Shown piece by piece: positions 21,021 through 33,173 of a stretch of DNA of 64,000 nt. The position numbers and the translations under genes are program-made. This stretch comes from Siphonodentalium dalli (taxonomy: Eukaryota; Mollusca; Scaphopoda; Gadilida; Siphonodentaliidae), in the NCBI GenBank assembly GCA_032622095.1, contig CP136065.1:21256134-21320133 (forward strand), written 5' to 3'. Within the stretch, counting starts at the first letter, position 1. The number at the start of each line of letters is the position of its first letter. Below the pieces are notes generated by a model. That model did no database searches. It saw only the letters and a list, made by a program, of their open reading frames with translations, and was not told the origin of the DNA.

Positions 21021-21299
21021 ATTATGCTTATATTGACAATAATGCATAACTAAAGGTTGTCGTGTTGTGTACTGATGCATTTTCGTGTGATTTTCGTATG
21101 GCAAATTGGTATTGAGGTTACTAGGTAGCCACCTACCATTGACAAATCTTCTTTAAACTGACATACTATGCAGTATAGTTTTATCCGAATCACATACCTG
21201 TGTGGAGTTTATTATTGTTTCTTCCATCAATCGATTGTTGGAATACATTTTAATGAGACATATAAAAATATTGATCCACATTTATGTCGATACCACCTG

Positions 21300-23120
21300 A
21301 CCCCCCCCCCCCATGGAATCGGACATTCGCACTACATTTGACAATGGCATCCACGCAGAACACTCTATCACGGTGTGGTAGCATCCGCATATTAGTTGAT
21401 ATACGATAGGAACTAACTGTGTTCCTTCCTATCTATGTCATAACTACATATATGTTAATACATGGTCATGAGTCATTTACAAGTCTATAGGAGCTCGTAC
21501 ATGAGCGTGACCTATATATGTCAGACTGAGATACCATGAACTACCCTTTGGAACCGGTGACCATTTCCCATTTACATGGGCAGCCATGGGCCCATTACCA
21601 ACCCATAGTTACTAAGGAACAGCATCCAATGACGTGTCTTAACTACTGTGTCCATGTCATAGAAAGGGACCTGGACCGATGATATACTATTTAGGGCTGG
21701 TTCTATTGATTTGCCTAATAGGCATGGGTACATGTCATGCATTCATAACTATAGGCACCTGTGTATTTGTACTACGTGTGGTGTTCATATGGGTCCATGG
21801 CGTATGCGTGGCTGTGGTTATAACCTAGATAGTCATGTAACATGTACATTCATGGGATGGGTTCATGTCTTACATATAAATAATAAGGTCATAACTGTTG
21901 GATAAGGTCATAACTAAATCAGCATGGATACATGGGCTGTCCATAGTGGCCCGTCGCAATTTCCTACCTATATGAGCCTGGGTTCATAGCCAAGCTATGG
22001 TGGTGCACACGGCCAATCGATAGGGACCACCATCCTACAGGGCGTTGGTCGAATGGCTGAAAACGGACGTACGTATATGGTATTCATATAGATACGTGGA
22101 TCCATGCGCAGGCATTTTTGTCCATGACTTAACCGTAGAGCATGGGATCCATGTGTCTTCCATATATGTGGATCAGTCCATTGCCTACCAGCATATATGT
22201 GAATCTATGAAATGACTAATAACGCCGGTGCCGTAGATTTTAATTAGGCACCTGTGTCCATGTCCGACATATAGACACCTGTATCCACTGCATACATCAT
22301 TATAATCACCTGTGTATTAGCACTATTTAAACTTGCCTGGGTCTTTGGTGTAGATATATCACGTATAAGGGGTGGGTCCATATCCTATATATAGACAGAC
22401 ACCATCTTATGCCTGGGTACAATGCTATATGGCATACATTATATCGGCCTTGGTCCATGGTCTACATGCACGTATGGGTATGTGCCCATGGCCAACCTAC
22501 AGTGCCATATGTGTATGGGCTATTTATAAGGGCCCCCATCCTTAACTTTCGTATATCTGGCATCGGTCCAATAGCTATATATAGGTTGGTCTGTCACAAA
22601 AATGTATCATATGTTCATACCATATATAGGGTCCTGAATCCATGGTGCACTAATGTATTGTGCATCGGACTTGGTCTATGGTATCTTAGTACATGGTCTA
22701 TCTGTAGGCACTTGTGTATTTGCACCATGTAACAGTGTCATGGTCATAGATGCATACATGTATAATGGGCTGGGTCCATCGCCACAGAGTATACTATTGT
22801 ATTTCTATAGCACGGCATCGCTCCATTGCGGCTTCGGTATAACCAGCCTAGCATCGCGGTTGAATGGTGTATGCCAATATATATAATGGCTTATATGAAG
22901 CGGTCTGGTTCATGGACTATACATATCCTACGTCCATAGTATATATGTATGGACATGGGTCTTGTGACTATATATGTGCCTGGGTCCTAACCTAACTATT
23001 GTAGGCTAGGCCCATGGCTAACATATTGGTGGCTGATTCTATGTTCTTCATATATAGTAGAGTGGGTCCGTGACTTACATTATACAACTAGCTGTGTGGG
23101 TCTATGGCTTATATAACTAT
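21300..23120. repeat. Highly diverged short-period array
   Basis: Repeated loose words TGGGTCCATGG, CCATGGCCTATATAT, CTATATATAGGC and GGCACCTGTGTATT recur at irregular 30-60 bp spacing across 1.8 kb, too regular for chance but with no exact period. No ORF with a domain. I read it as an ancient satellite. Confidence 0.4.
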
Positions 23121-23149
23121 TATGGTCATGCCTCATATTAAATATAAGC

Positions 23150-23665
23150 AACAACTTTTCAACTCTCACTTTGAATTCCCGATATCTAAACTGATGGAGC
23201 ATAACTGATAATTGTACCCATATTCTGGTTAGGCTCACACTAACAACATTTATAATTGTTTTCACCATAAAAACGTTAATACTACCATAATATCAGTCGT
23301 ATGTGCATTTTTGTATTTCTGGTATGACCCTGGCAACAGTTACCACTCATATAAGTAAGAATTATATGGTATTTGTTTCAGCCATATCAACACTAACAAC
23401 AACTATTCTAATTGTTTTCAACAGAAAAGTGCTATTAGGTGTAGTTTAGTTTGTTAAAGGTACCATAATATCAGTCATATGTGCATTTTTAGATTGTGTG
23501 TGTGTCCCTAGCAAGTACGAAATATGGTAATTTGTCAGTCAGGTCGAAACTGACAACAAATATGTTCACCATAAACATGCTACACGACGTAGTTTAGTTT
23601 GTTAGAACACATATAATACCAGTCATATGCATTAATCCGATGCCGGGTAGTTGCCTAGCAACCGT
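23150..23665 (-). repeat. ~170-bp repeat, right arm
   Basis: Three reverse-complement units, marked by TACCATAATATCAGTC near 23283 and 23461 and by ACCAGTCATATGCATTAATC near 23617, with the outer end GCCTAGCAACCGTTGC. Confidence 0.6.
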
Positions 23666-24904
23666 TGCAAAGAAGAGCCTGTCGCAAATGTCGCCACATG
23701 TGAAAATGAGCAGTAGCGTATAAGGAACATATGTGCCAAGTTTCATGCTTTTATCGCCCTTTTCACAGTTGGTGTGTTTTCTACAACAAGCACTTGGACC
23801 AGCGGAAGAGCAAAATGTGACGAGAGCCAGTTTAGGGGGTAGGGTTATGTTTTTACAAGTATTGACCACTTATCATAGGTATAGTTGCTAATCCCGCATA
23901 TTATATTGCAGGAGTGATGTCTGTGCAGTTTTTAAAACATATTGCCCGCGCCTACATAATGAATAGCCCGAGACATTTGACATCGAATAGGACAGTTTGT
24001 CTGAAAAAATCATAATTTTTTGGGGTCATTATGTTATTTTATATCCATATCTGCGAAATTCATTCAAATCCCCCTGTTGAATTTGTATCTCTGGTTCGAG
24101 AATTGTGTATTGAACAATACTGAGTACATTTGGTATATGTTTCGGCTGAAAAATTGTTATATAATCCCATTATTCCTATGATTGTGAAAAATATATAAAA
24201 AAAAATTTTATGGAAAAAATTGGTTAACTCCGAAAGCTCAACTCCGATTTTAGGGGACTTTTCGTGACGCATCCGCAATGTTATGGCCTAAATAATATAT
24301 TTATTTCCTTACTTTTCCCCATTCACGCCTAATGTGCCTGGACTATTGGGAGAAAATAGCGCCGTTCATTGCGTTCAATCTTCTGTGCCACACACACAGT
24401 ATTGTGATAGAGTTACGTTTGCATTTAATTGTGTTGTTTACATTGTCAAATATAGTCAGTTGTACATTTGAATTCGTCCCTATGAGGGTCAACAATTTCG
24501 TCCATCAGACCGGACTGTGAATCCAGAGCTTAACAATGTAAGGCACAATGTTGATAATCATATTTTGCGGAATGACTTGATTGAATTTACGCATCAGCTC
24601 ACGAAATTTTCGGAAACAATCAGCAAGAAATTTATTAACGTTTAATTTAAGTCTATTCCATGTTCCATTACTCATTACAATATTATATGTGTTGTTATAT
24701 ATATGTATATGTCATCTATAGAATGTACGAGTTACCGATTGAACATATAACCAACATCAGTTTCCAAAGAACAAGAGAACGGTATATTTAAAGTATACTT
24801 TAAAATAAACGTATATTATAATGTAAATAATTATAATATTTATCATTCCAATATTTAAAAGAATGAGGTTACAGTAATATTGCTTGATTTTTTCAGTTAA
24901 ACAT
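23666..24904. other. No gene recognised
   Basis: AT-rich spacer. The word TCAAATATAGTCAGTTGTACA at 24447 recurs at 25128 after the LINE fragment, suggesting a small duplication. Short ORFs show no motif. Confidence 0.4.
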
Positions 24905-25131
24905 TGTTTGTCTCCGATGATCCAGTGATTAAGTTATAATTATTATGGCATACCAGCATCACAACTTTGACGAAATGAACGTATGCTATACTTCATGGAA
25001 TGCCCAAGGGCTTATCAGTAAATTGAAGGACAACAACTTCAATTCAGATAGACTGCTATGATTTTATAACGATCACAGAAACATGGCACAATGATGCTAT
25101 GTCCGTATATTTACTGGATATCATTGTGTCA
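24905..25131 (+). pseudogene. LINE endonuclease fragment
   Basis: Starts with the leader word TTTGTCTCCGATGA shared with the LINE at 38398, then encodes in broken frames the N-terminus of an APE-type endonuclease (CYTSWNAQGLISKLKD, and ITETWHND), matching the homologous part of the ORF at 38444. It stops after about 55 codons. The short length from the 5' end is unusual, since LINE copies normally lose the 5' end. Confidence 0.65.
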
Positions 25132-26940
25132 AATATAGTCAGTTGTACACTAGATGAATGCATGCAAAGCTCGCGTGCCCATATACTTGGTTTCTCGAAT
25201 CCGTAATCGTAACTACAGATATTGAAAATCTACAACTGATAGAAAGAACACATATTCTAGTGATGTACCTGTAGCACCCTATTCGTAATTCATATGTGCA
25301 GTAGTGTGAGTGTGATTTAAAATAAAAATAAAAGATTAAAATGCGTAAGCTGTCAGGTGCCAACACAGCAAATGATAACTTACGGTAGGCATGCATGGTA
25401 ATGCATTGGGCTAAAAACCACCCGGTTCCTGTTACCATCAAAATGACAGACAACAACCCAATTGCTGAATAGGCATTTTAATTTGAGTGTGATTTAAGAT
25501 TAAAATAAAAGATGAAAATCTCAGCATATCTACGGCTATATATGATGGCATTGGCTCAGTGGTTTGTCTGTTGAACTAAAATTGGTGTTGCAACTAAAGA
25601 TGGCCACCAACACGGTACCAGAAAATAGAACCATTGGCAGTAGTTCACATGTATCAGAATATGTTTGGTAGTTGCTTGTCGGCGGTTGGATTCAAGATGA
25701 ACCAACAATAGTTCGATATGATGTATTCACTTCAACAATAAGACTGACTGTCAGCAGATTGACTTCCAAACAACACAACAAGACAACTTCGAAAATCTAG
25801 GTGCAAATTGTGCAGGTATGGTAGTTTTGTTGTAAAGTTGTGCTTTCGCTTAATACAAATGTGCATAATATGCAGAAGTCGTATTATAGCGAAACAACAA
25901 ATTTATAGTTTTACTGTTTACACTTACTTCCTTAAAAAAAATGACCAGATCCTAATCAGTGATCTTAAGGTTTCATAATATATCATTCTCTAATATTCCT
26001 GACACACAGTCATTTTACCCAGACAAATGTATATGAGTATATCGGTGTGTTTTGGCGAACAAACCGGTAATCACATAGGGATCACATTAGGGATTCTTAT
26101 TGACCATATTCACAACATCCCCACATTCAGTTAGATGACAGCATTCTCCGTTTATAGAACTGTCGCAAATGATATCTTTATCAATTCGTGAACCACGGCT
26201 CCTTCCAATCTCTTTGCAAAGCCAGACTCTGACATACGTCATGTCATATTTTTCAAACATTACAACAGTTAATGAACTAACCTAATGCGTTAGTGATTCA
26301 CAGGCAGCCACATTTTCCAAATAGCCAGAATGCCACAGGGGATGTGCGAATTACTGCCAATTGTTTTATTTTTGGTACCATTTTGGCTGCCATATTTATA
26401 TTTGAAACACCAATTTTATTTCATAAACACACCATAGTGCCATAGCAATAGATATGCTGAAATTTCCATTTCCCGAAATCACACTACAATTTTGACTGTC
26501 TCTGTTTTGTGGAAGCAGGAACCTAGTGGTTTTATCGCAATGCATTACCATGCATGACTGCCATAATTTATCTTTCGCTGTGTTGGCAGTTTTCCGTTAT
26601 TATATTTCACTGCATTTTCAATCACTTTACACATAATATCCAGGTTCAACCACACGTGCATGTAACTTGTAACGTGTGTTATTCTAGTATTGCTATAGGT
26701 ATATGCACTTGGCGAGAAAAATAATGTGATTTAAAAGCTACAAGTTTTGATATATCGGCCCAACTTGTAACAGAATGTGTAAAATATAATCCGGTGGTTG
26801 ACACAAGCTATCCACAGTACATGCGACCGTCGATAACTTGGCTTCAATCGAAATATAATTAGCTGCTCACTATAGAACATCTATCATTTGCACATAAGCG
26901 ACGAAAAATGTCGGGAGAAACAATCGCGAGGAAACAATTA
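25132..26940. other. No gene recognised
   Basis: Intergenic. A short direct duplication GTGATTTAA(A/G)ATAAAA lies at 25312 and 25486. No exon or transposon ends were recognised. Confidence 0.4.
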
Positions 26941-27372
26941 GGCCGGATTCGTCATCTCCGGTTTAAACCTCCGAGTTTAAACCTGGTTTAAACCCACATT
27001 GGCGGTCCAGCCAAACCGGGTCTAAGGGGGCGTTTTTGTCGTTCAGTTGCCAGCTAATTGACAACTCGATTCGGCGATATGATTATGCAATCAAACTACC
27101 CTCTTACCAGTCGGACCAAAATATAGGCCGATATAATGGTTATTGACAAGTCATAAATTATCGTGACCGCGTGCACGCTCAATGGATTTTTTCATTGAGA
27201 AACAAGTATCGCTCATTGACTATTAATCCGATCTCATTGTGTGTTTAAATCAATTTAACAAAGGGCATGTCTCTCAGCACGAGTTTGACGCTCTGTTCAT
27301 CACTTTTTTTATGATAGATTTCTGCAAGATGCTTCACCCGCAAAGACAAAATTGTGTGTATTTACATGTATA

Positions 27373-27725
27373 TTTGTATATATTAAAGGGTATAGGAGCT
27401 GTCTATCTGTATGTCCGTTTTCTTTTCGCAACAGTTACTGTTCTCCAATACCCCTGGACCGATTTCAATTAAATTAGGTGTGGTGATTCGTGTGGTATAA
27501 CGGCATTAGGCTTTAACAATTTTGATTTAAAAATAAGCAAAATATAATTTTTTTAAAATGATAAAAATGTGTTAAATTGTGTAAGGAGTTGAATATAAAA
27601 AGAAACAAAATTTAAAATTTAAATTAACATTTGTTTGTTTTAAATTGAATTAATTTTGTTTTTAATTAAAATGTTCAAATGATCAAAATGTGCGCAAAGC
27701 CCCTCTGGCGCTGAATAAAGTCTCC
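27373..27725 (+). mobile_element. Helitron-like family 2 fragment
   Basis: Begins TATATTAAAGGGTATAGGAG with CTGTCTATCTGTATGTCCG and ends with GATCAAAATGTGCGCAAAGC and GCTGAATAAAG. Shares both with 33174-34017. The terminal CTAG is missing. Confidence 0.45.
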
Positions 27726-28354
27726 ATAATCGAGTCAATCCTGGACCAAGATGCCAGTCAAGTAAAGGCAATTTGCTTATGAGTGCACACCATAAGCGGC
27801 ATCTGAACTGCTGGAAGTGGGCAACCATGCAGAGGGACAGCTTTTATATTACATGCGTTGATTTGTTTTCAATGTCATAAATTTCCCGTCATGCAGAAAA
27901 TCAAAAAGGTTCCCATGTTTTGAACTGGTAGAATATTATGGGAATTTATGGGCGTAGCCAGTGTAGAGCTTTGTGGCATGATCTACATCAAAATAAGTTA
28001 TCAAATTTGACTCATATTGCAATATAAGTTTAGGATAGCAAATTATGTGTATAGCATATCTGGTCATGCAGTAGCATCGTTTCGGTGTCAAAATTAAAAC
28101 GTTGAACCCTTCAAATGAGATCGTAGAAAACACCAGTATTTGTGATTGCCACAAGCCAAATAAAAAAACCACAAGATAGTTGTAAAAATCATATATTTAG
28201 GAAATTGTCCATATCTGAGCAAAGCTCGCGTGCGAATGAATCAACTGTGACATGATCACACCAGTCGGCAGTCGCCACTTAGACACGCCCTCACTCGAGA
28301 TTATTTACAGCTCCACCCTTTGACTGATTGTTTGACAATTCTAAACCGCGATGA

Positions 28355-28700
28355 AGAAAAGACGGATTCGTCATCTCAAGTTTAGCCTCGATAAAGCTGG
28401 TTTAGCTGGACCGCCGAATTAGATGGTTTAGTTGCCGGTTTAAGCTTATAAAACGCAAAAAACAATATTGAAATTGACAAAAACTTATCCTCATTCGCTT
28501 TATATGTGTGACTGCTTCTCGCTTATAAATTTCCAATCAAAATATGACCGCTGTCGTAATTATTGATTTTCGCAATCAATAAAACGAGGCTGTCCGCATT
28601 AGGAAAGTACGTTTAATTCTCTCGACGATACAGAGACACTACTGCTAAACCACTGGTCTGGCTGGACCAGGCTTAAACCAGAGATGACGAATGCGTCACT
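28355..28700. mobile_element. MITE, about 340 bp, ends GACGGATTCGTCATCTC
   Basis: Left GACGGATTCGTCATCTCAAG and right CCAGAGATGACGAATGCGTC are inverted, followed inward by matching GGTTTAGCTGGACC / GGTCTGGCTGGACC. Its middle (28500-28640) is repeated in reverse complement at 35165-35310, which confirms a dispersed family. Confidence 0.6.
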
Positions 28701-28814
28701 TATAGACCTACGGTCTCGGGTTTAAACCACGGATTTTGCTGACTCATGGCGGTTTAAACCTAGAGGTTTACGTAAACCAGGTTTAAACCTGAGATGACGA
28801 ATCCGGCCAATAGG

Positions 28815-28990
28815 TTCCAGGATGCAGACGACCTACGATATTTAAAGGAAGTCGTACCAACAACCCTTTTGGGAAAAGTAACGACTTGGTCGCCGCTGCT
28901 GAAGAATTTAACAAAAGTTCACTAAGCACAGGTTTGTCGATTGACATGAAGATTGGACACCTCTCTGATACACATTTCGCAATGCTGCAC
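28815..28990 (+). pseudogene. Possible Myb/SANT-like domain fragment
   Basis: A plus-strand frame reads DADDLRYLKEVVPTTLLGKS, then an AAAEEFNKSSLSTG stretch, reminiscent of the Myb/SANT-like domain of transposon-associated proteins, and ends in stops. The resemblance is weak and short. Confidence 0.2.
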
Positions 28991-29319
28991 ATTTGACACA
29001 AAACGTCTGAACGGTTTGACGGTGTACGTGTAGGTGGAATGGTCATGTGAGTCAGGTGATTTCGTTGGCAATGGCAACAAACGTTACAAGTTACATGTAC
29101 GTGTGGTTGAACCTAGCTATTAACAATCACTAAACTTCCCAATACGTATAATCTTATACAACTCTGAAGTTATATTATGCGAAGCAAACATAAACATTGA
29201 TGTAATTTCTTCAACTCAAGTAACTATCAAACGCCTCAGCTTGATAAGGTATGTGTATAATGCATAAATGTATATAGGAACATTCCGTGTTTGTCTTATC
29301 TTGCGATGTATTGTATTAT
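28991..29319. other. No gene recognised
   Basis: Spacer before the 365-bp repeat; nothing recognised. Confidence 0.35.
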
Positions 29320-31010
29320 TGGGGTGAGGGGTGCAATAACGTAACCAAACAAATGCGACAGAAGATGATACAATCTGACAATATTCATATACATTAAGTG
29401 TCTCGTCAACTCTTGAGAGTTTGTCCTAGATCATTGTTCAGAATGGAATTGAATTATCACCATGTAGAGGGGCAAAACAAGTTTAAATTTTACGATTTTC
29501 GGTCTACTTTCACCAGAACACTCCGAAATATTGGCATCTGTAAGTGATACCATGGCGTTATCACAATGTATATCTCGAAATGGATAGACTGCAATATAAT
29601 AGCACAAAATAATCGGAGTTCTTGGGCTTTTGTATTCTGCCATACCGAATTTTATAAAAACTTATTTTGTTCTTCTGAATTTGGGGTGGGGTGACATAAT
29701 CTTCCACCACATAGTACCTATGACAAAAAATGACATGTTTATCCTACAGTCATATGCGGTATATATTTCTACACGTTTCTAGATTATATACGGGATCTCC
29801 ATTCAATGCAATATTGAATAATCGCCTATTAAGATGGGTGAAACAACTGAAAATGAATGTTTTTTGTCTATTTTCCAAGTGAATTTAATAAATTTTTACA
29901 TCTGTTAACGAAATCATGGCATTTCAATACTTTATATTTATAAGTATGTAGACTGCTATATCTTAGCACAAAAATATCCCGAATACCTGTGCTTTTGTAT
30001 TCAGTTGTACCGAATTTCCCTAAAACAGTGACTTTTTGCTGAATTTTGGGGTAAGGGTTGAAATAATCTTACATAACACAGCACGTGTTAAATATACTGT
30101 CATATTCAGCATTTTGTCGTATGCGGTATATATATCCGCACTTATCTAGACTGTATACGATATCCCTGGACAAAACAATATTGATCTATCGCCCATTAAG
30201 TGAGGCAAACAAAATTGAAAAATTGCGCTGTTTTGTCTATTTTTACAATAAATCTAAAAACTCTTGCTATATATCAGAGAAATCGTAACACTATCATAGT
30301 AAATATCTAGAGGTATGTAGATTACAATATTTTTAACGCAAAATGTTCGCGTTTCTATACTTTTATTTCTCATTTTGCCAGGGGGGGGGGGGGGGTGAAA
30401 AAAAAAAATTCCGGCACGTATGCCGGGGTGGGTGGGTGGTCAAAGCCAAAACAAGCAATGTTTTCCGCAACTAAAAAAAAAAAAATCCTGCTTGTTTTTT
30501 AGTGTTTTGGCAATGAGTTGGGCTTCAAAACCACTTTGAATGAGATAATTAATGTAATTCTAACTGGTAAACTGACTGCAGGCAGTTATCGTGTTGTATT
30601 TTGTTGCAAATTATGAAATCCAAGATGGCCGGTGGCAGCCATGTTTTTTTGGCCGAATGACCTCAAAATGACTCATTCCTATTTACATGTCCATGTTAAC
30701 ATCCATGATAAATAGTATGCACGGAAATTCATATACAGCTGTTTACAGTGAATTTCCCCCCGCAAATCTCTGTTTTAGTGTTAAAATGGGGGTGGGTGTC
30801 AAAAAATGGTCGGAAAAAAAACTGCCGTAAACGGAAAAAAAAATTTGGCGGTGGGGGGTGGGTGGGTACAAAAAATGATCGAAAGGGAAAAAATGCCATA
30901 CGTGCCTGAATTTTTTTTCCGACCCCCCCACCCCCCCCCCCCCCCCCCCCCTGATTTTGCCGCATTTTACAAAAACAGAGATTTTTGCTGAATTTTGGCA
31001 CTTAATCCTC
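29320..31010. repeat. ~365-bp tandem repeat, about three units, interrupted
   Basis: Units begin at the ACCGAATTTnnnTAAAA word (29645, 30010) and resume at 30962. Shared words include TGCTGAATTTTGGGGT, ATGCGGTATATAT, TCTAGACTGTATACG and AATCGCC(C/T)ATTAAG. The third unit is split by the hAT-like element at 30380-30953. No ORF. Confidence 0.65.
30380..30953. mobile_element. hAT-like MITE with G/C homopolymer ends
   Basis: Left end (C)AGGGGGG... then TGAAAAAAA, TTCCGGCACGTATGCC; right end GGCATACGTGCCTGAATT then C-runs ending CCCTG. The 8-mer ATTTTGCC flanks both sides (30372-30379, 30954-30961), and removing the element restores the 365-bp repeat. CAGGG...CCCTG ends with an 8-bp duplication are typical of hAT transposons. 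No transposase. Confidence 0.75.
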
Positions 31011-31432
31011 TAAAAATCATCTTTTGCATCATTTGTTTATTTCACACCGGGTCCTACCCGCTGCGGAATGTCATAACCTTCAAAATGATGTATCACAAGC
31101 TTGTGTGTGGTCCCGATGGACTAAACTTTCTGAAATCGGTACCGTCCGCTCCACTGAGTGATAAAAAGATCTCACTATTTAGATTTATAATCAAAAAGAG
31201 ATTTAACCAATAAAGTTTCAAAAGATAGTTTAGTCGGAGACATTTAATATTAATAAATGTTATTATTAATACTGGCTAGCCTCTATAATTAAATATATCG
31301 TTAGCAGGGATAACACTGAAAGAAGGACAAAAAATCCGTCTTATTTCCATGGTGGTCCCTTAAGTACTTATATGATTGGTTTAATAGATCAGAATCCAAT
31401 ATTAGGCACTCACGCACGCATGCACGAACATA
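31011..31432. other. No gene recognised
   Basis: Spacer between the 365-bp repeat and the Helitron pair; nothing recognised. Confidence 0.4.
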
Positions 31433-31952
31433 TCTCATATATATTTTGAAGACCTCTGTCTGTCTATGTACTTTATAGAATCGAAAACGGTTTGACCGAT
31501 CGAGACCAAACTTCCTATCCAACGGTAAAATCCCACGGGAATCGTCGACGTCGCATTTTGGAAAAGCCCAGAGCACCCGTTCTCCACTCTCAGTCACAAA
31601 AAAACGGCACTGCGGTGGTTAATCAAGTGATAATTTAATGAGCGTTTGTTTTTGACGCATCGCTATAAAGAGCGTTTGTTTACCATTCAACGGTATTAGC
31701 ATCTGCAGAGAGATATAGGGAACAGACGAGATCTCGGAAACGGGTGGAGCTATCGACTTGAAATTTGGTATGTGAATGTATCTTGCCCCGGATACGAATT
31801 TCGCGCATGCGCAGACCAGATCTCGGAAACGGGTAGAGCTATCGACTTGAAATTTGGTTTTTGAATAGCCCGGACAACGTCGGGCTGGGTAGAGCTATCG
31901 ACTTGAAATTTGGTTTTTGAATAGCCCGGACAACGTCGGGCTCATCGGCTAG
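31433..31952 (+). mobile_element. Helitron-like element, first of a tandem pair
   Basis: Starts A|TCTCATATATATTTTGAAG and ends with hairpin AGCCCGGACAACGTCGGGCT, then CATCGGCTAG. The 122-bp subrepeat occurs near its 3' part. The hairpin is duplicated (31870 and 31921), suggesting a bypassed terminus. Confidence 0.65.
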
Positions 31953-32616
31953 TCTATTATATATTTTGGGAGATCTGTGTGTGTGAGGGTGTGTGAGGGT
32001 GTGTATGTGTGTGTGTGTGAGGATGTGTGTGTGTGTGTGTGTGTGTTCGCGATGGACTCGAGAACGGCTGAGCCGATTTCGATAAAACTTGGTACGTGGG
32101 GGTACTTTCGGCCGGGGAGTGGCATGGGCCTATTAATTTGCCCGTGCGACGTGACCTTGACCTTGAAATCGGGTCATTTCAAGGTCGAACGCCCGAGTAT
32201 CACGGGATTTCGATGAAAATTAGTGTCTAGGGATACTTTCGTATGGGAAGTGTCGTAAGCCTATTCGAGTGCCCGTGCGACGTGACATTGACCTTGAAAT
32301 CGGGTCAATTCAAGGTCAAATCGCGATTTTTGAGGGATTTCGACGAAATTTGATACACAGGGTTACTTTTGTCCTCTGAGTGTTTTGGACGGGTCAAATC
32401 GTGACCCCGACCTGACCTTGACCTTCAAAATTATCAATTCAAGGTCAAATCGGGTAAACCGGATGGATTTCGACGGGTACTTTTGTCCGGGCAGTGTTTT
32501 GGACGGGTCAAATCGTGACCCCACCTCACCTTGACCTTCAAAATTCAAGGTCAAATCGCGCAATTCGCCGAAAATCAGATGGGAAACAGCCCGGACGAAG
32601 TCGGGTCCACCAGCTA

Positions 32617-32617
<1 letters not shown>
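31953..32617 (+). mobile_element. Helitron-like element, second of a tandem pair
   Basis: Starts TCTATTATATATTTTGGGAG directly after the CTAG of the previous copy; ends AGCCCGGACGAAGTCGGGT, CCACCAGCTAG, then T of an AT microsatellite. Interior has GACCTTGACCTTGAAATCGG-type direct repeats as in copy 2 at 15768. Non-autonomous, 665 bp. Confidence 0.72.
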
Positions 32618-32664
<47 letters not shown>

Positions 32665-32715
32665 GGAGTGTGTGAGGGTATGTGTGAGGGTGTGTGAGGG
32701 TGTATGTGTGTGTAT
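32618..32715. repeat. (TA)n then GTGTGAGGGT repeats
   Basis: About 22 TA dinucleotides followed by variants of GTGTGTGAGGGTAT. Confidence 0.85.
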
Positions 32716-33173
32716 AACATTACTATGAAGATTTGTGTGCTTTTTATGTTTACCCATACCATAGTATGGTAAACATATTGTCAACGTCCGGATTGACTAA
32801 TCGTCGTTCGTCCGACTGTCCGTCATACACGAAGCTTTTGAATATTCATGAATTCCATATATGGAATGCTACTCCAGAACTCTGACCTGTAGCACTAACT
32901 TAACGGAACGGGCCAATATGGCCGCGACCACAGGCCCCTGGGGAAAATACTAAAATACCAACATAGACTATATGCCATGCACTGCCATTCTGTGTTAAAT
33001 TGGCTATATTCAAACAACTTTTTTGTTGTCAAATCATAATATACTGAGATTTATATTTGCGCCATGATGTTATAAATTTATCCGTGATTATAACAATGTT
33101 TTTCATTTAGCATGACACTTGTCATAATTTTCACTTTTCACATTTAACGGCAAAACGAATATGTGTTCTGGTT
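32716..33173. other. Intergenic with short palindrome
   Basis: TTTACCCATACCATAGTATG followed by GTAAACA (about 32749-32775) is a hairpin followed by CGTCCG-rich sequence, like the start of a dispersed repeat; the family is not identified. No gene. Confidence 0.35.

Larger units (their letters stand above)
20527..23665. mobile_element. Second foldback-like structure with repeated arms
   Basis: Three ~170-bp units facing right (20527-21020) and three facing left (23150-23665) share GGTTGCTAGGGACATACC, ATCGAAAAATGC, TGACTGATATTATGG and AACAAACTAAACTACGTCA. Between them lies a decayed array. No clear target duplication was found and arms are diverged, so this is older than the 1111-7459 element; its left end truncates the gag remnant. 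Confidence 0.5.
26941..28807. mobile_element. Inverted-repeat element with GGCCGGATTCGTCATCT ends
   Basis: Left end GGCCGGATTCGTCATCTCC and right end GATGACGAATCCGGCC are inverted, and both are followed inward by GGTTTAAACC-type words. Contains a nested copy of the same family (28355-28700) and a Helitron-like fragment. No transposase and no clear target duplication, so it may be one element or two truncated ones. Other ends: 46571, 49893, 50582, 35150. Confidence 0.45.

Noticed and set aside
22409-22886. Plus-strand ORFs of 107 and 77 codons
   Set aside because: They lie in the decayed word-like array and show no domain or splice signals.
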